Source of the DNA: a bacterium
GTDB lineage: Bacteria > Krumholzibacteriota > Krumholzibacteriia > JACNKJ01
Direction: 5' to 3'
Length of the DNA stretch: 50,867 nucleotides
Assembly (NCBI GenBank): GCA_016873475.1
Contig: VGXI01000004.1
Span: 1 to 50,867 of the forward strand
Shown: piece after piece, positions 9,316-16,737 of the stretch
Numbering within the stretch: the stretch's first letter is position 1
Layout of the letters: the number at the start of each line of letters is the position of its first letter
Position numbers and translations under genes: made by a program
Notes under the pieces: model-generated
What the model was told of the DNA's origin: nothing
What the model saw: only the letters and a program-made list of their open reading frames with translations
Database searches by the model: none

Positions 9316-10443
9316 CTAGCTGCCCATGTGGCTTTCGCTCTCGCGGCCGATCCAGGTGTCGAGGAGATTCTCCGACCCCTCGATCCCCGCCATCTTCAGG
9401 CGGATCTCGTCGGGGTAGGTAGCGCTACTGAGGGCCTCCTCGAGGCGGATCTTCCCCGCTTGGACGAGCTGGAGCAGCGACATGTCGAAGGTGCAGGTGC
9501 CGTAGACCGACGCGCCTTCGGTCATGAAATCGCGGATCGAGCCCATCTTCTTGGGATCCTGCAGGTACTCGCGGGTCGTCGCGCAGCCGACGAGCACCTC
9601 GCAGGCCGGCAGGCGGCCGCTGCCGTCCTTGGTTGGGATCAGGCGCAGGCCGATGATGCCCTCCAGGTTGTGCGAGAGCAGGTGGCGGATTTCGCTGTGC
9701 TGATCCGGGGGGAAGAGCGACAGCATGCGGTTGACGGTCTGCAGCGCGTCGGTGGTGTGCAGGGTCGAGAGCACGAGGTGGCCGGTGTCGGCGGCCGTCA
9801 AGGCGACCCGCATCGTCGCCGCGTCGCGGATCTCGCCGATGACCAGCACGTCCGGGTCCTGCCGGAGCACGTGCTTGAGCGCCGAGGCGAAGGACAGCGT
9901 GTCGCCGCCCACCTCGCGCTGCGTGACCATGCCGATGCTGTCCGCGTGCAGGAACTCGGCGGGATCCTCGACGGTCATCACGCTGACCGGCTTCGTGTCG
10001 AGGATGCGGCGCACCATCGCCGCCATCGTCGTGCTCTTGCCGCTGCCGGTCATGCCGGTGACGAGCACGAGGCCGCGCGGCGCCATCGCCAGGCGCTGGA
10101 TGACCTCGGGCAGGTGAAGATCCTCGATCTGGGGCACTGCGGTCGGAATGTGCCGGAACACCATCGCGATGCTGCCCCGCTGGAGGAAGATGTTCCCGCG
10201 GAACCGGCCGAGGCCCGGCATGCTGAGCGCGAAGTCCACCTCGTGGTCGCGCTCGAAGGCCTCGCGCTGGGCCTCGTCGAGCGCCTGCCGATAGAGGGCG
10301 ACGGTGTCTTCGAGCAGCAGCGGCTCGTCTCCTGCAAAGAAGAGCTCGCCGTTGATGCGGTAGCCCGGCGGGCGGCCGACCTTGAGGTGCAGATCGCTCG
10401 CGCGGCGCTCGACCATCTCCTGGAGCATCTGAGTGAGTTCCAT
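9316..10443 (-). CDS. pilT: PilT/PilU-type pilus retraction ATPase
   Basis: The 375-residue secretion-superfamily ATPase has an N-terminal PAS-like domain (RASDLHLKVGRPPGYRINGEL), Walker A GMTGSGKST at 130-138, Walker B VLVIGEIRD at 199-207 and the His box TGHLVLSTLHT at 220-230, as in PilT and PilU hexamers that depolymerise type IV pili. The EIRD, HTTDA and IGLRLIPT features fit. ATG 10443 follows GGAGG at 6 bases; the in-frame TTG at 10491 overlaps a possible -10 (TGCTATCGA, 10482-10490). No other pilus gene is in the window. It sits between accB and accC. PilT versus PilU cannot be decided here. Confidence 0.88.
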   Translation of the reverse strand: MELTQMLQEMVERRASDLHLKVGRPPGYRINGELFFAGDEPLLLEDTVALYRQALDEAQREAFERDHEVDFALSMPGLGRFRGNIFLQRGSIAMVFRHIPTAVPQIEDLHLPEVIQRLAMAPRGLVLVTGMTGSGKSTTMAAMVRRILDTKPVSVMTVEDPAEFLHADSIGMVTQREVGGDTLSFASALKHVLRQDPDVLVIGEIRDAATMRVALTAADTGHLVLSTLHTTDALQTVNRMLSLFPPDQHSEIRHLLSHNLEGIIGLRLIPTKDGSGRLPACEVLVGCATTREYLQDPKKMGSIRDFMTEGASVYGTCTFDMSLLQLVQAGKIRLEEALSSATYPDEIRLKMAGIEGSENLLDTWIGRESESHMGS

Positions 10444-10560
10444 GCCGTCCTCCGCTTCGGGCAGCTCGCGCCCGAAACGAATCGATAGCAAGAACCCGTC
10501 CCGTTCACGCCGGAGAAGCGGCCGCCCTGCTCGGGAGCGACGGGGCAGCCGAAGGCAGGA

Positions 10561-11010
<450 letters not shown>

Positions 11011-11051
11011 GCGCACCTCGTCGGGCTGGGGCGGTCGCTCGCCGGGCGCGC

Positions 11052-11498
11052 TCAGCGCGCGCCGTTCGCGAGGCCGCCGGCCAGGTAGAGGAGGGCGAGC
11101 CGGTAGCCCGCCTCGCCTAGTCCGCTGATGACGCCGCGCGCCGCCCCGCCGGTGAGCGAATGCTGGCGCCAGGGCTCGCGGGCATGGAGGTTCGTCAGAT
11201 GGACTTCCACCACCGGCAGCGCGAGAGCGGCGAGGCAGTCGCGCAGGGCGACGCTGCTGTGGCTGAAGCCGCCAGGGTTGAAGACGACGCCCGCGCAGTC
11301 GCTCGCGGCACTCTGCAGGGCCGCGATCAACTCCCCCTCGTGATTGGACTGCCGGCAGGCCACTTCCAGGCCGCGCGCCGCGGCCCACTCGCCGAGCTCG
11401 CGCTCGAGCGTCGCCAGGTCACGAGAGCCGTAGACCGCGGGCTCCCGCCGGCCCAGCAGGTTGAGATTCGGGCCCTGCAGCACGAGGAAGCGCGGCAC
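11052..11498 (-). CDS. aroQ: 3-Dehydroquinate dehydratase, type II
   Basis: This enzyme makes 3-dehydroshikimate, the third step of the shikimate pathway, using the AroB product. The 148 residues match the small dodecameric type II family: [17 protein letters not shown], the catalytic Tyr23 in [28 protein letters not shown], and the active-site His100 and HAREPW region. It starts at GTG inside TAGTG, overlapping the stop of the TPR gene by one base, preceded by AGGGGAG. Both aroQ and aroB lie in this region but in separate transcription units. Confidence 0.95.
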   Translation of the reverse strand: MPRFLVLQGPNLNLLGRREPAVYGSRDLATLERELGEWAAARGLEVACRQSNHEGELIAALQSAASDCAGVVFNPGGFSHSSVALRDCLAALALPVVEVHLTNLHAREPWRQHSLTGGAARGVISGLGEAGYRLALLYLAGGLANGAR

Positions 11499-12085
11499 TA
11501 GCTCCCCTTTCGGCCCGCCGAGGCGGCCGCCCAGGCCTGGCCGTCGGCCGGCGACGGCGCGGCCAGGTAGCCGGCCGCCGCGCTGCCGAGCTCGACGGCG
11601 AGGAGCCCTTCCGTCGCGGTCTGCTCGGCCCCACCCGCGCCAAGCCAGCCACCCCTCAGCGCCGCCAGCTCCTCGCAGAGATCCCCCAGTTCGGGATCCT
11701 CGGGATCCTCCGCTCGCCAGCGCTGGAGGTAGCTGCCCGCGCTCGCCAGCTCGCCCCGCGCCAGCGCCGCGCCGGCGAGAGCGCGCAGGGCAGGCAAGTT
11801 GTGGGGATCCAGACCTTCGAGGAGCTCGCGGTAGTGCCCGAGCGCCTCGTCCATCCGGCCGAGCTGGGCCTTCAGGCGCGCCAGCGCGACCCAGCCGGAC
11901 ACGCGGCGCGGCCACTCCCGGAGCCCGGCCTCCAGGAGCGCGAGGGACTCCTGGCTGCGCCCCTCGCGGCGCGCCAGCTCGGCCAGGGGGACGAAGAGCT
12001 CGCTCTCCCCCGCGGCGTGCCGCCGACGCAGCGCGCGGCTCAAGTCGCTGGGGAGCGCCTCCTGTTGTCCCACTGGAGCTGACAC
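11498..12085 (-). CDS. Cytoplasmic TPR-repeat protein
   Basis: The 195-residue protein has no signal peptide and consists of helical TPR-type repeats in the first 140 residues (ELFVPLAELARREGRSQES, GWVALARLKAQLGRMDEAL, ALRALAGAALARGELASAG) followed by an Ala/Gly-rich tail. TPR proteins mediate protein contacts; the partner is not evident. Translation begins at GTG with AAGGGG upstream, because an in-frame TAG lies further upstream. It is the first full gene of the TPR-aroQ-accB unit and is preceded by a six-codon leader ORF with a stronger ribosome site than its own. Confidence 0.7.
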   Translation of the reverse strand: MSAPVGQQEALPSDLSRALRRRHAAGESELFVPLAELARREGRSQESLALLEAGLREWPRRVSGWVALARLKAQLGRMDEALGHYRELLEGLDPHNLPALRALAGAALARGELASAGSYLQRWRAEDPEDPELGDLCEELAALRGGWLGAGGAEQTATEGLLAVELGSAAAGYLAAPSPADGQAWAAASAGRKGS

Positions 12086-12095
12086 CTGAAACCCC

Positions 12096-12116
12096 TTATT
12101 GAATAACCACTTGCAC
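12096..12116 (-). promoter_or_regulatory. Putative six-codon leader ORF (M-Q-V-V-I-Q)
   Basis: A GTG codon 7 bases after a perfect AGGAGGAG (12124-12131) opens a six-codon frame ending in TAA at 12096-12098. It lies 10 bases before the GTG of the TPR gene and within the transcript predicted from the upstream promoter. It may couple or tune translation of the operon. Chance occurrence cannot be ruled out, and it would be the only TAA stop I noted. Confidence 0.35.
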
Positions 12117-12140
12117 TAGAGAACTCCTCCTGGGCAATCG

Positions 12141-12169
12141 ACGCTAGCAGAGCCTCGGCAGGCGGTCAA
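12141..12169 (-). promoter_or_regulatory. Promoter for the TPR-aroQ-accB operon
   Basis: TTGACC (12164-12169), 17 bases, then TAGCGT (12141-12146) with extended TGC. The predicted start near 12134 leaves about 50 bases of leader, which contains the six-codon ORF. Confidence 0.6.
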
Positions 12170-12180
12170 CGCAATTGTGG

Positions 12181-13257
12181 TCACTCCGCGTCGGCCAGGA
12201 ACGCGGCCAGCGTCTGCGCGAGCAGCGGCCCCGGCAGCTCGACGTCTCGCCGTGGCTGCCCCCAGCCCTCGAGCAGGACGAAGCGCAACGCCCCCCGGCG
12301 CCGCTTCTTGTCGCTACCCATGGCCGCCAGGAGCGAGTCGATCGCCACGGGGGCCGGCGGCCGCAGCGGCAGCTTCCAGGCGCGGAGCAGGGCCGCCAGG
12401 CGCTGCTCCTCCGCGCGACCCGCGAGGCCGAGGGCGGCGCCCAGGCGCAGGGCCGCCAGCATCCCGATCGCGACGGCCTCGCCGTGCAGGAGATCGGGCC
12501 GCGGCGACAAGCCCTCCAGTCCGTGTCCGATCGTGTGGCCGAAGTTGAGGATCGCCCGCCGTCCCGCTTCCCGCTCGTCGTCGGCGACGACCTCCGCCTT
12601 GAGGGCGCAGGCGCGTCCGAGGATGCCCACGAGCGCCGGCGCGTCCGCAGCCAGGAGGGCGACCCCGCCGCGCTCCAACTCGGCGAGCAGGTCGCGATCG
12701 CGCACCGCGGCGATCTTCGCGATCTCCGCCAGGCCCGCCGAGAGCTCGCGCCGCGGCAGGCTGCCCAGGAAGTCCAGATCCGCGAGCACGGCCACGGGTT
12801 GGTGAAAGGCACCCAGGCTGTTCTTCGCGCCGGGCAGGTTCACGGCGACCTTGCCGCCGACGCTGGCGTCGGCCTGGGCGAGCAGGGTGGTCGGCACCTG
12901 CACGAAGGGGATGCCGCGCAGGTAGCAGGCGGCCAGGAAGCCGCAGAGATCCCCGCAGACCCCGCCGCCCACCGCGACCAGCGCACCGTCACGCCCGAGC
13001 CCCAGGGCAAGGCGCTCGCGCGCGAGCGCTTCCCGGCGGGCCAGCGACTTGCTCGCCTCGCCCGACGGCACGATCAGCCGCGGCAGTCCCCCGAGCAGTC
13101 TCGCCAGGGCCGGCGCCTGCAAGCGGGCCACCTCGCTGTCGACGAGCGCAACGGCCGGCCGGCCAGCCAGCGCATCGGTGAGCAGCCCCGGCGGCAGCGC
13201 GCGGCCGATGTGGATCGGGTAGCTGCGCTCACCGAGATCCAGGCGCAGGCTGCGCAT
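12181..13257 (-). CDS. aroB: 3-Dehydroquinate synthase
   Basis: AroB converts DAHP to 3-dehydroquinate using NAD and a divalent metal. In the 358 residues the NAD loop GGGVCGD is at 97-103, followed by QVPTTLLAQADASVGGK and LPGAKNSLGAFHQP. The likely metal ligands are Glu178 (AEIAK), His241 (NFGHTIGH) and His258 (HGEAVAIGM), with the family's spacing of 17 between the two His. ATG overlaps the DUF4837 stop by one base (TGATG), so the two genes are coupled. Confidence 0.96.
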   Translation of the reverse strand: MRSLRLDLGERSYPIHIGRALPPGLLTDALAGRPAVALVDSEVARLQAPALARLLGGLPRLIVPSGEASKSLARREALARERLALGLGRDGALVAVGGGVCGDLCGFLAACYLRGIPFVQVPTTLLAQADASVGGKVAVNLPGAKNSLGAFHQPVAVLADLDFLGSLPRRELSAGLAEIAKIAAVRDRDLLAELERGGVALLAADAPALVGILGRACALKAEVVADDEREAGRRAILNFGHTIGHGLEGLSPRPDLLHGEAVAIGMLAALRLGAALGLAGRAEEQRLAALLRAWKLPLRPPAPVAIDSLLAAMGSDKKRRRGALRFVLLEGWGQPRRDVELPGPLLAQTLAAFLADAE

Positions 13258-14282
13258 CAGAAGGCGAAGGTGGTGCCCAGGGCCTCCAGCTCCCGCATGT
13301 AGGGGTGCTTGGCCATGCCCGGGGCGTAGAGGAGGAGATCGAGGGCGAGCAGGCGCTGGCGTCGCTCGTCCCAGAAGAAGTAGGTCACGAAGGCGCCGCC
13401 GGTCATGTCCCGCTCGTTCTGCCAGACGCCCTCCAGGCGCAGCGCGGGCCGGCCCGCCTGCTCGACCGCAGTGAAGCGGTAGCTGCCGGCGAGCAGATAG
13501 TCCCCCCCATAGAGGCTGTCGGCGACGTCGCCGCGAAAGGCCAGCAGGCGCAGGGTGTCGGCCAGCGTGGGCGCGCCGCCGAAGTCGTTGTCCCAGAAAA
13601 CGCCGAGCACGCGACTGGGCGCCTCGCAGTGGATCTCGATCGCGCCGAGCTCGGGCCGCTCCTGCAGCAGGTGGTAATCGCTCGGGAAGCGCAGGCTGAA
13701 GCCGTAGCGCTGCATCAGGTACTTGGCGCCGCCCTTGTTCTCGCGCCCGCGCAGCAGGTTCTCCCGCATCCGCGCCCGCGTCGACTCGCGCAGCCGGTCG
13801 CGAAGGGAAGTCGCCATGCGCGAGAGGAGGACCTCTTCGCCTGCCGCGCCGCCGGCGAGCAGGAAGTAGACGTCCTGATCGCGAGCGAAGAAGTCCTCCT
13901 TGTAGTAGACGACGTGTCCCTCCCGCCGTGCCCGTTCGAGGGCGTCCTTGCCCAGGAGCTTCTGCACCTGCGCGAGCAGGCCCCCGGGCTGGTCGACCCG
14001 CACGAAGAGCAGGATGTTCTTGCGGTCCCGGTTCTTGGGGAACTGGGCCTGGTCGCGGAGGAAGACGTCGAACTCGTTCTCCTCCTCGAAGACGTACTGG
14101 ACAGGATGGGTCAGGGTGTCGATGAAGCCGCCCAGCAGCTCGCCGCGCAAGCCCCGCTCCGTGAAGAGGAAGACGTCCGAGTAGGGGCCAACGGCAGGCA
14201 CCAGCTTGCGCTCGCTACAACCGAGCGCGAGCGGGAGGACGGCAAGCAGAGTGAGGCGCTGCGCGCGGCGGGACGCTGCCAT
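13257..14282 (-). CDS. DUF4837-family lipoprotein
   Basis: The 341-residue protein has a short signal with lipobox LALGC (Cys22). The body carries DUF4837-like segments: SLRFPSDYHLLQE mid-protein, then RLEGVWQNERDMTGGAFVTYFF and a C-terminal ELEALGTTF. DUF4837 proteins are known mainly from Bacteroidetes and have no established function. The ATG begins exactly where the promoter predicts transcription to start, and no ribosome site precedes it, so the mRNA appears leaderless. It is coupled to aroB, though nothing in the protein suggests a shikimate role. Confidence 0.75.
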   Translation of the reverse strand: MAASRRAQRLTLLAVLPLALGCSERKLVPAVGPYSDVFLFTERGLRGELLGGFIDTLTHPVQYVFEEENEFDVFLRDQAQFPKNRDRKNILLFVRVDQPGGLLAQVQKLLGKDALERARREGHVVYYKEDFFARDQDVYFLLAGGAAGEEVLLSRMATSLRDRLRESTRARMRENLLRGRENKGGAKYLMQRYGFSLRFPSDYHLLQERPELGAIEIHCEAPSRVLGVFWDNDFGGAPTLADTLRLLAFRGDVADSLYGGDYLLAGSYRFTAVEQAGRPALRLEGVWQNERDMTGGAFVTYFFWDERRQRLLALDLLLYAPGMAKHPYMRELEALGTTFAF

Positions 14283-14288
14283 GCTCGC

Positions 14289-14317
14289 AGCATAGGGTGC
14301 GCGCCCGGTGGGGTCAA
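14289..14317 (-). promoter_or_regulatory. Promoter for DUF4837-aroB, apparently leaderless
   Basis: TTGACC (14312-14317), a 17-base spacer and TATGCT (14289-14294) leave only 6 bases before the ATG at 14282, placing +1 on the start codon. The -35 box lies against the T-rich tail of the anti-sigma terminator. Confidence 0.6.
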
Positions 14318-14347
14318 ACAGAAGACGCCGCCCCGAAGGGCGGCGTC
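14318..14347 (-). terminator. Rho-independent terminator after the anti-sigma gene
   Basis: Read on the minus strand, a perfect 10-base stem GACGCCGCCC / GGGCGGCGTC (14324-14347) is closed by a TTCG tetraloop and followed by TTCTGTTT. It lies 25 bases after the anti-sigma stop and separates that operon from DUF4837-aroB. Confidence 0.85.
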
Positions 14348-14371
14348 CGCTCGGCGAGGGCGCGCGCCGAA

Positions 14372-14998
14372 CTAGCGCAGGCTGTCGCTGCGCCCCGCGC
14401 TGGCCAGGCTGTCCATCGCCATCTGCGCGCGCGGACTGGCGACCACCTGCAGCGGCGGGGCCGCCTCGATCGCGCCGCGCCCTTCGCCGCCCAGGGGCCG
14501 CGCCTCCCGGCCGCCGACGGTCTGGAAGCCGGGCTGCTCGAGCTGCGCGCCCGGGAAGGGCTGCGGATGCGACGGGATTCCGAGCTCGCGGTTCGCCAGC
14601 GCTGTCGGGCGCGGGCTGACCGCGACAGGCGCCGGCGGCTCGGCGGGGGCCTGGGCGATCCGGTAGGCGGTGTAGCCGCCGCCGAGGGCGAGCAGCAGCG
14701 CAGCGGCCGCCGAGAGCAGGAAGCGCGGCCAGAAGCGGGAGCCCTCAGCGTCCTCGGCGTAGCGCCAGCTCTCGAACTGGGCCTGCTGCAGCTTGCGCCG
14801 GAGATTCCAGTCGAAGTTGACGGACGGCTCGACCAGCGGCTCTGCGCGCAGGGCGCCGAGCCCCGCCTGCAGATCGCGCAGGTAGGCCGCGCAATCCAGG
14901 CAGTCCGCCAGGTGACGATTCAGTCGGGTTTGATCCGCGGGCGTGAGCTGATCGTCCAGGAAGAGGGAGATCAGCGCTTGAGCGCGCTTGCAGGTCAT
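14372..14998 (-). CDS. Zinc-finger anti-sigma factor, membrane-anchored
   Basis: The N-terminal domain has the ZAS signature Cys3, then His29-x3-Cys33-x2-Cys36 (LNRHLADCLDC), which in this family binds zinc and clamps an ECF sigma factor. A single membrane helix follows (about residues 92-112, FLLSAAAALLLALGGG), then a roughly 95-residue periplasmic Pro/Gly-rich tail without a recognised domain. Its ATG overlaps the stop of the sigma gene (ATGA), the usual arrangement for a cognate pair. Release is presumably by signal-triggered proteolysis or conformational change. Confidence 0.88.
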   Translation of the reverse strand: MTCKRAQALISLFLDDQLTPADQTRLNRHLADCLDCAAYLRDLQAGLGALRAEPLVEPSVNFDWNLRRKLQQAQFESWRYAEDAEGSRFWPRFLLSAAAALLLALGGGYTAYRIAQAPAEPPAPVAVSPRPTALANRELGIPSHPQPFPGAQLEQPGFQTVGGREARPLGGEGRGAIEAAPPLQVVASPRAQMAMDSLASAGRSDSLR

Positions 14999-15639
14999 CG
15001 CAGGGGGCCTCCTCCATCGGCGGCGTGTTGCGGGTCCTCTTCGGGAAAGCGGGCCAGCCAGTGGCGGCGGAAGTGGGAGCGGGCCCGATTGATGCGACTG
15101 CGCACCGTGCCGAGCTTGAGGCCGGTCGCGGCGGCGATCTCTTCGTAACTGAGGTCGTGAACCTCGCGCAGGATGAAGGGTTCCCGGTAGTGCGCGGGGA
15201 TCTTGACCATGATCTCGGAGATGCTGCGGCTCTCCTCCCGTCGCTCCAAGCCGCGGTCCTGCAGCTCGCCGGGATCGGGCGCCTCCATTTCGACCTTGTC
15301 CTCGCCCTGGCCGATCAGCGGAATGCGCAGGATCGGGCTGCGCTTCTTGCGCCGCGCATGGTTGCGCACCAGGTTGATTGCGATCGTGTAGAGCCAGGTG
15401 CTGAACTTGGCGATGGTGCGGTACTTGTCCGCGTGGATGTAGGCGCGCACCAAGGCGTCCTGGGTGATCTCCTCGGCCAACTCCGGGTCCGCGACCATCC
15501 GCAGGACGAAGTTGTAGAGACGGCGCTTGAAGCGGCCCACGAGCTCGTCGAAAGCCCGCTTGTCTCCCGCCTGGACGGCGAGGATGAGCTCCTCGTCGCT
15601 GAGCACGCCGTGCGCCTCCTGCCGTTGCCTGATCTGCAT
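14995..15639 (-). CDS. ECF (RpoE-type) RNA polymerase sigma factor
   Basis: The 214 residues have sigma region 2 (YNFVLRMVADPELAEEITQD, then FSTWLYTIAINLVRNHARR) and region 4 (AHYREPFILREVHDLSYEEI, then LGTVRSRINRARSHFRR), joined by a linker. Length and layout fit group IV sigma factors acting on envelope or stress genes. The gene is overlapped by its anti-sigma gene and lies 17 bases after the secreted-protein gene, so it probably shares the tatA transcript. Its target promoters are not evident in the window. Confidence 0.93.
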   Translation of the reverse strand: MQIRQRQEAHGVLSDEELILAVQAGDKRAFDELVGRFKRRLYNFVLRMVADPELAEEITQDALVRAYIHADKYRTIAKFSTWLYTIAINLVRNHARRKKRSPILRIPLIGQGEDKVEMEAPDPGELQDRGLERREESRSISEIMVKIPAHYREPFILREVHDLSYEEIAAATGLKLGTVRSRINRARSHFRRHWLARFPEEDPQHAADGGGPLR

Positions 15640-15656
15640 CTCGACGCTCCGCGACC

Positions 15657-16394
15657 TCAGGGATGGGCGGCTGGAACGCCCGCCTCCCGGGCCCGGTTCC
15701 CGGTCGCGTCGAGAAAGAGCCAGTCCGCGCTGTCCACGCCCCCCTCGCGCGGCCGCCGCGCGGTGATCCTCAACCAGCCCGCCTGGGCGCCGCGCACCCT
15801 GAGCAGCCAGCCACCCCCGCCGGCCAGCTCCTGCCAGCTGAAGCGCAGCTCGCCCTGCGGCGAGGACCAGCGCAGCGCCAGGAGGCGGCCGCCGCGCAGG
15901 CGGACAGTCGCCTCGCGGCCCGCGAGGCGCCCCCGCCGGCGCGCCTCCCCGGGGTCGGGCGCCCCGGAGCCGGGTTCCAGGCAGGCGCTCAGCGCCTCAC
16001 CGTCCCCCAGCAGCAGCGCCGTCCAGGCTGCCGCGGGCAGCGCCGCCAGCAGTTCGCGCCAGGGGCTGGCCGCCGGGAGCAGTTCGCCGCCCCCCAGGGG
16101 CTCGCTCCAGCTCAGCAGTGCCCCGCCCTCCTTGACCAGGTACTGGCGCCGGGCCAGCAGCGGCTGGTCGGGCAGTTCCAGACGCAGGGAGACCCGCTGC
16201 GCATCCAGCGCCCGCAACGCGAAGCGACCGCCTCGGTGGAGGGCGCCCACGCCCGCCCGGTAGCGCCCGCTGAGCGCGCCGCCGCGCGCCAGGGGCGCCG
16301 CCTCCGCGGCGCCCGCCAGACAGCACAGCCCGAGCAGGAGGACTGCGGTCAGGCCCGGCGAGCGCCTGCGCTCAGGCCGAGTCCTTCGGGGCAT
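15657..16394 (-). CDS. Unknown secreted protein or lipoprotein
   Basis: The 245-residue product starts with a basic n-region and hydrophobic core (SPGLTAVLLLGLCCLAGAA), so it is exported, either cleaved near AEA or lipidated at one of the adjacent cysteines. The rest is beta-rich (RVSLRLELPD, RQYLVKEGGALLSW, GRLLALRWSSPQGELRFSW), somewhat reminiscent of the LolA/LolB fold, though I cannot establish that. The ATG at 16394 is the only plausible start and lies 23 bases inside the end of tatA. It sits between tatA and the sigma factor in one operon. Confidence 0.65.
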   Translation of the reverse strand: MPRRTRPERRRSPGLTAVLLLGLCCLAGAAEAAPLARGGALSGRYRAGVGALHRGGRFALRALDAQRVSLRLELPDQPLLARRQYLVKEGGALLSWSEPLGGGELLPAASPWRELLAALPAAAWTALLLGDGEALSACLEPGSGAPDPGEARRRGRLAGREATVRLRGGRLLALRWSSPQGELRFSWQELAGGGGWLLRVRGAQAGWLRITARRPREGGVDSADWLFLDATGNRAREAGVPAAHP

Positions 16395-16596
16395 CGTCGT
16401 CCGGCTTGCCGCTCTTCGCCGGCGTCTGGCCCTGTCCCTTGGCGTCGCCCTTCGCCTCGCCGCGCATCCCCTGCTGGAACTCCCGGATGCCGGAACCGAG
16501 TCCGCGGGCCAGCTCGGGGATCTTCCGGCCGCCGAAGAGGAGCAGGATGGCCAGCACGATGAGGATGATCTCCATCTGTCCGATCGCAGCGAACAT
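16372..16596 (-). CDS. tatA: Sec-independent translocase subunit TatA/E
   Basis: TatA oligomerises to let folded twin-arginine proteins cross the inner membrane. The 74 residues have one N-terminal membrane helix (MEIILIVLAILLLFGG), the conserved FGGRKIPELARGLG hinge and amphipathic helix, then a charged tail. AGGAG lies 6 bases before the ATG. No tatB or tatC is in the window. It heads an operon with a secreted protein and a sigma/anti-sigma pair, an uncommon context. Confidence 0.93.
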   Translation of the reverse strand: MFAAIGQMEIILIVLAILLLFGGRKIPELARGLGSGIREFQQGMRGEAKGDAKGQGQTPAKSGKPDDDAPKDSA

Positions 16597-16631
16597 GGCA
16601 ACTCCTATTGGACGCTTTAGTTAGCGAAGAC

Positions 16632-16660
16632 AACATAGGCTGCGTCCGCAGTGCTGTCCA
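16632..16660 (-). promoter_or_regulatory. Promoter for the tatA-sigma-anti-sigma operon
   Basis: TGGACA (16655-16660), 17 bases, TATGTT (16632-16637); predicted start near 16625, giving a 29-base leader that includes the tatA ribosome site. It is divergent from the exporter promoter. Confidence 0.6.
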
Positions 16661-16685
16661 TTCAAAAAGCGCGCCGGCTGCCGCC

Positions 16686-16714
16686 TTGCCCCGCGGGGCG
16701 CGCCCACCTAGACT
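16686..16714 (+). promoter_or_regulatory. Promoter for the ABC exporter genes
   Basis: TTGCCC (16686-16691), a 17-base spacer and TAGACT (16709-16714) predict transcription from about 16721, just before GGAGG at 16727-16731. The GTG at 16651 would lie upstream of the transcript. Confidence 0.5.
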
Positions 16715-16737
16715 GTGCCCTCGCCCGGAGGTGTGGG

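Noticed and set aside
16651-16737. 29-residue N-terminal extension of the ABC exporter from GTG 16651
   Set aside because: No ribosome site, lies in the divergent promoter region upstream of the predicted transcript, and the residues look unlike any exporter N-terminus.
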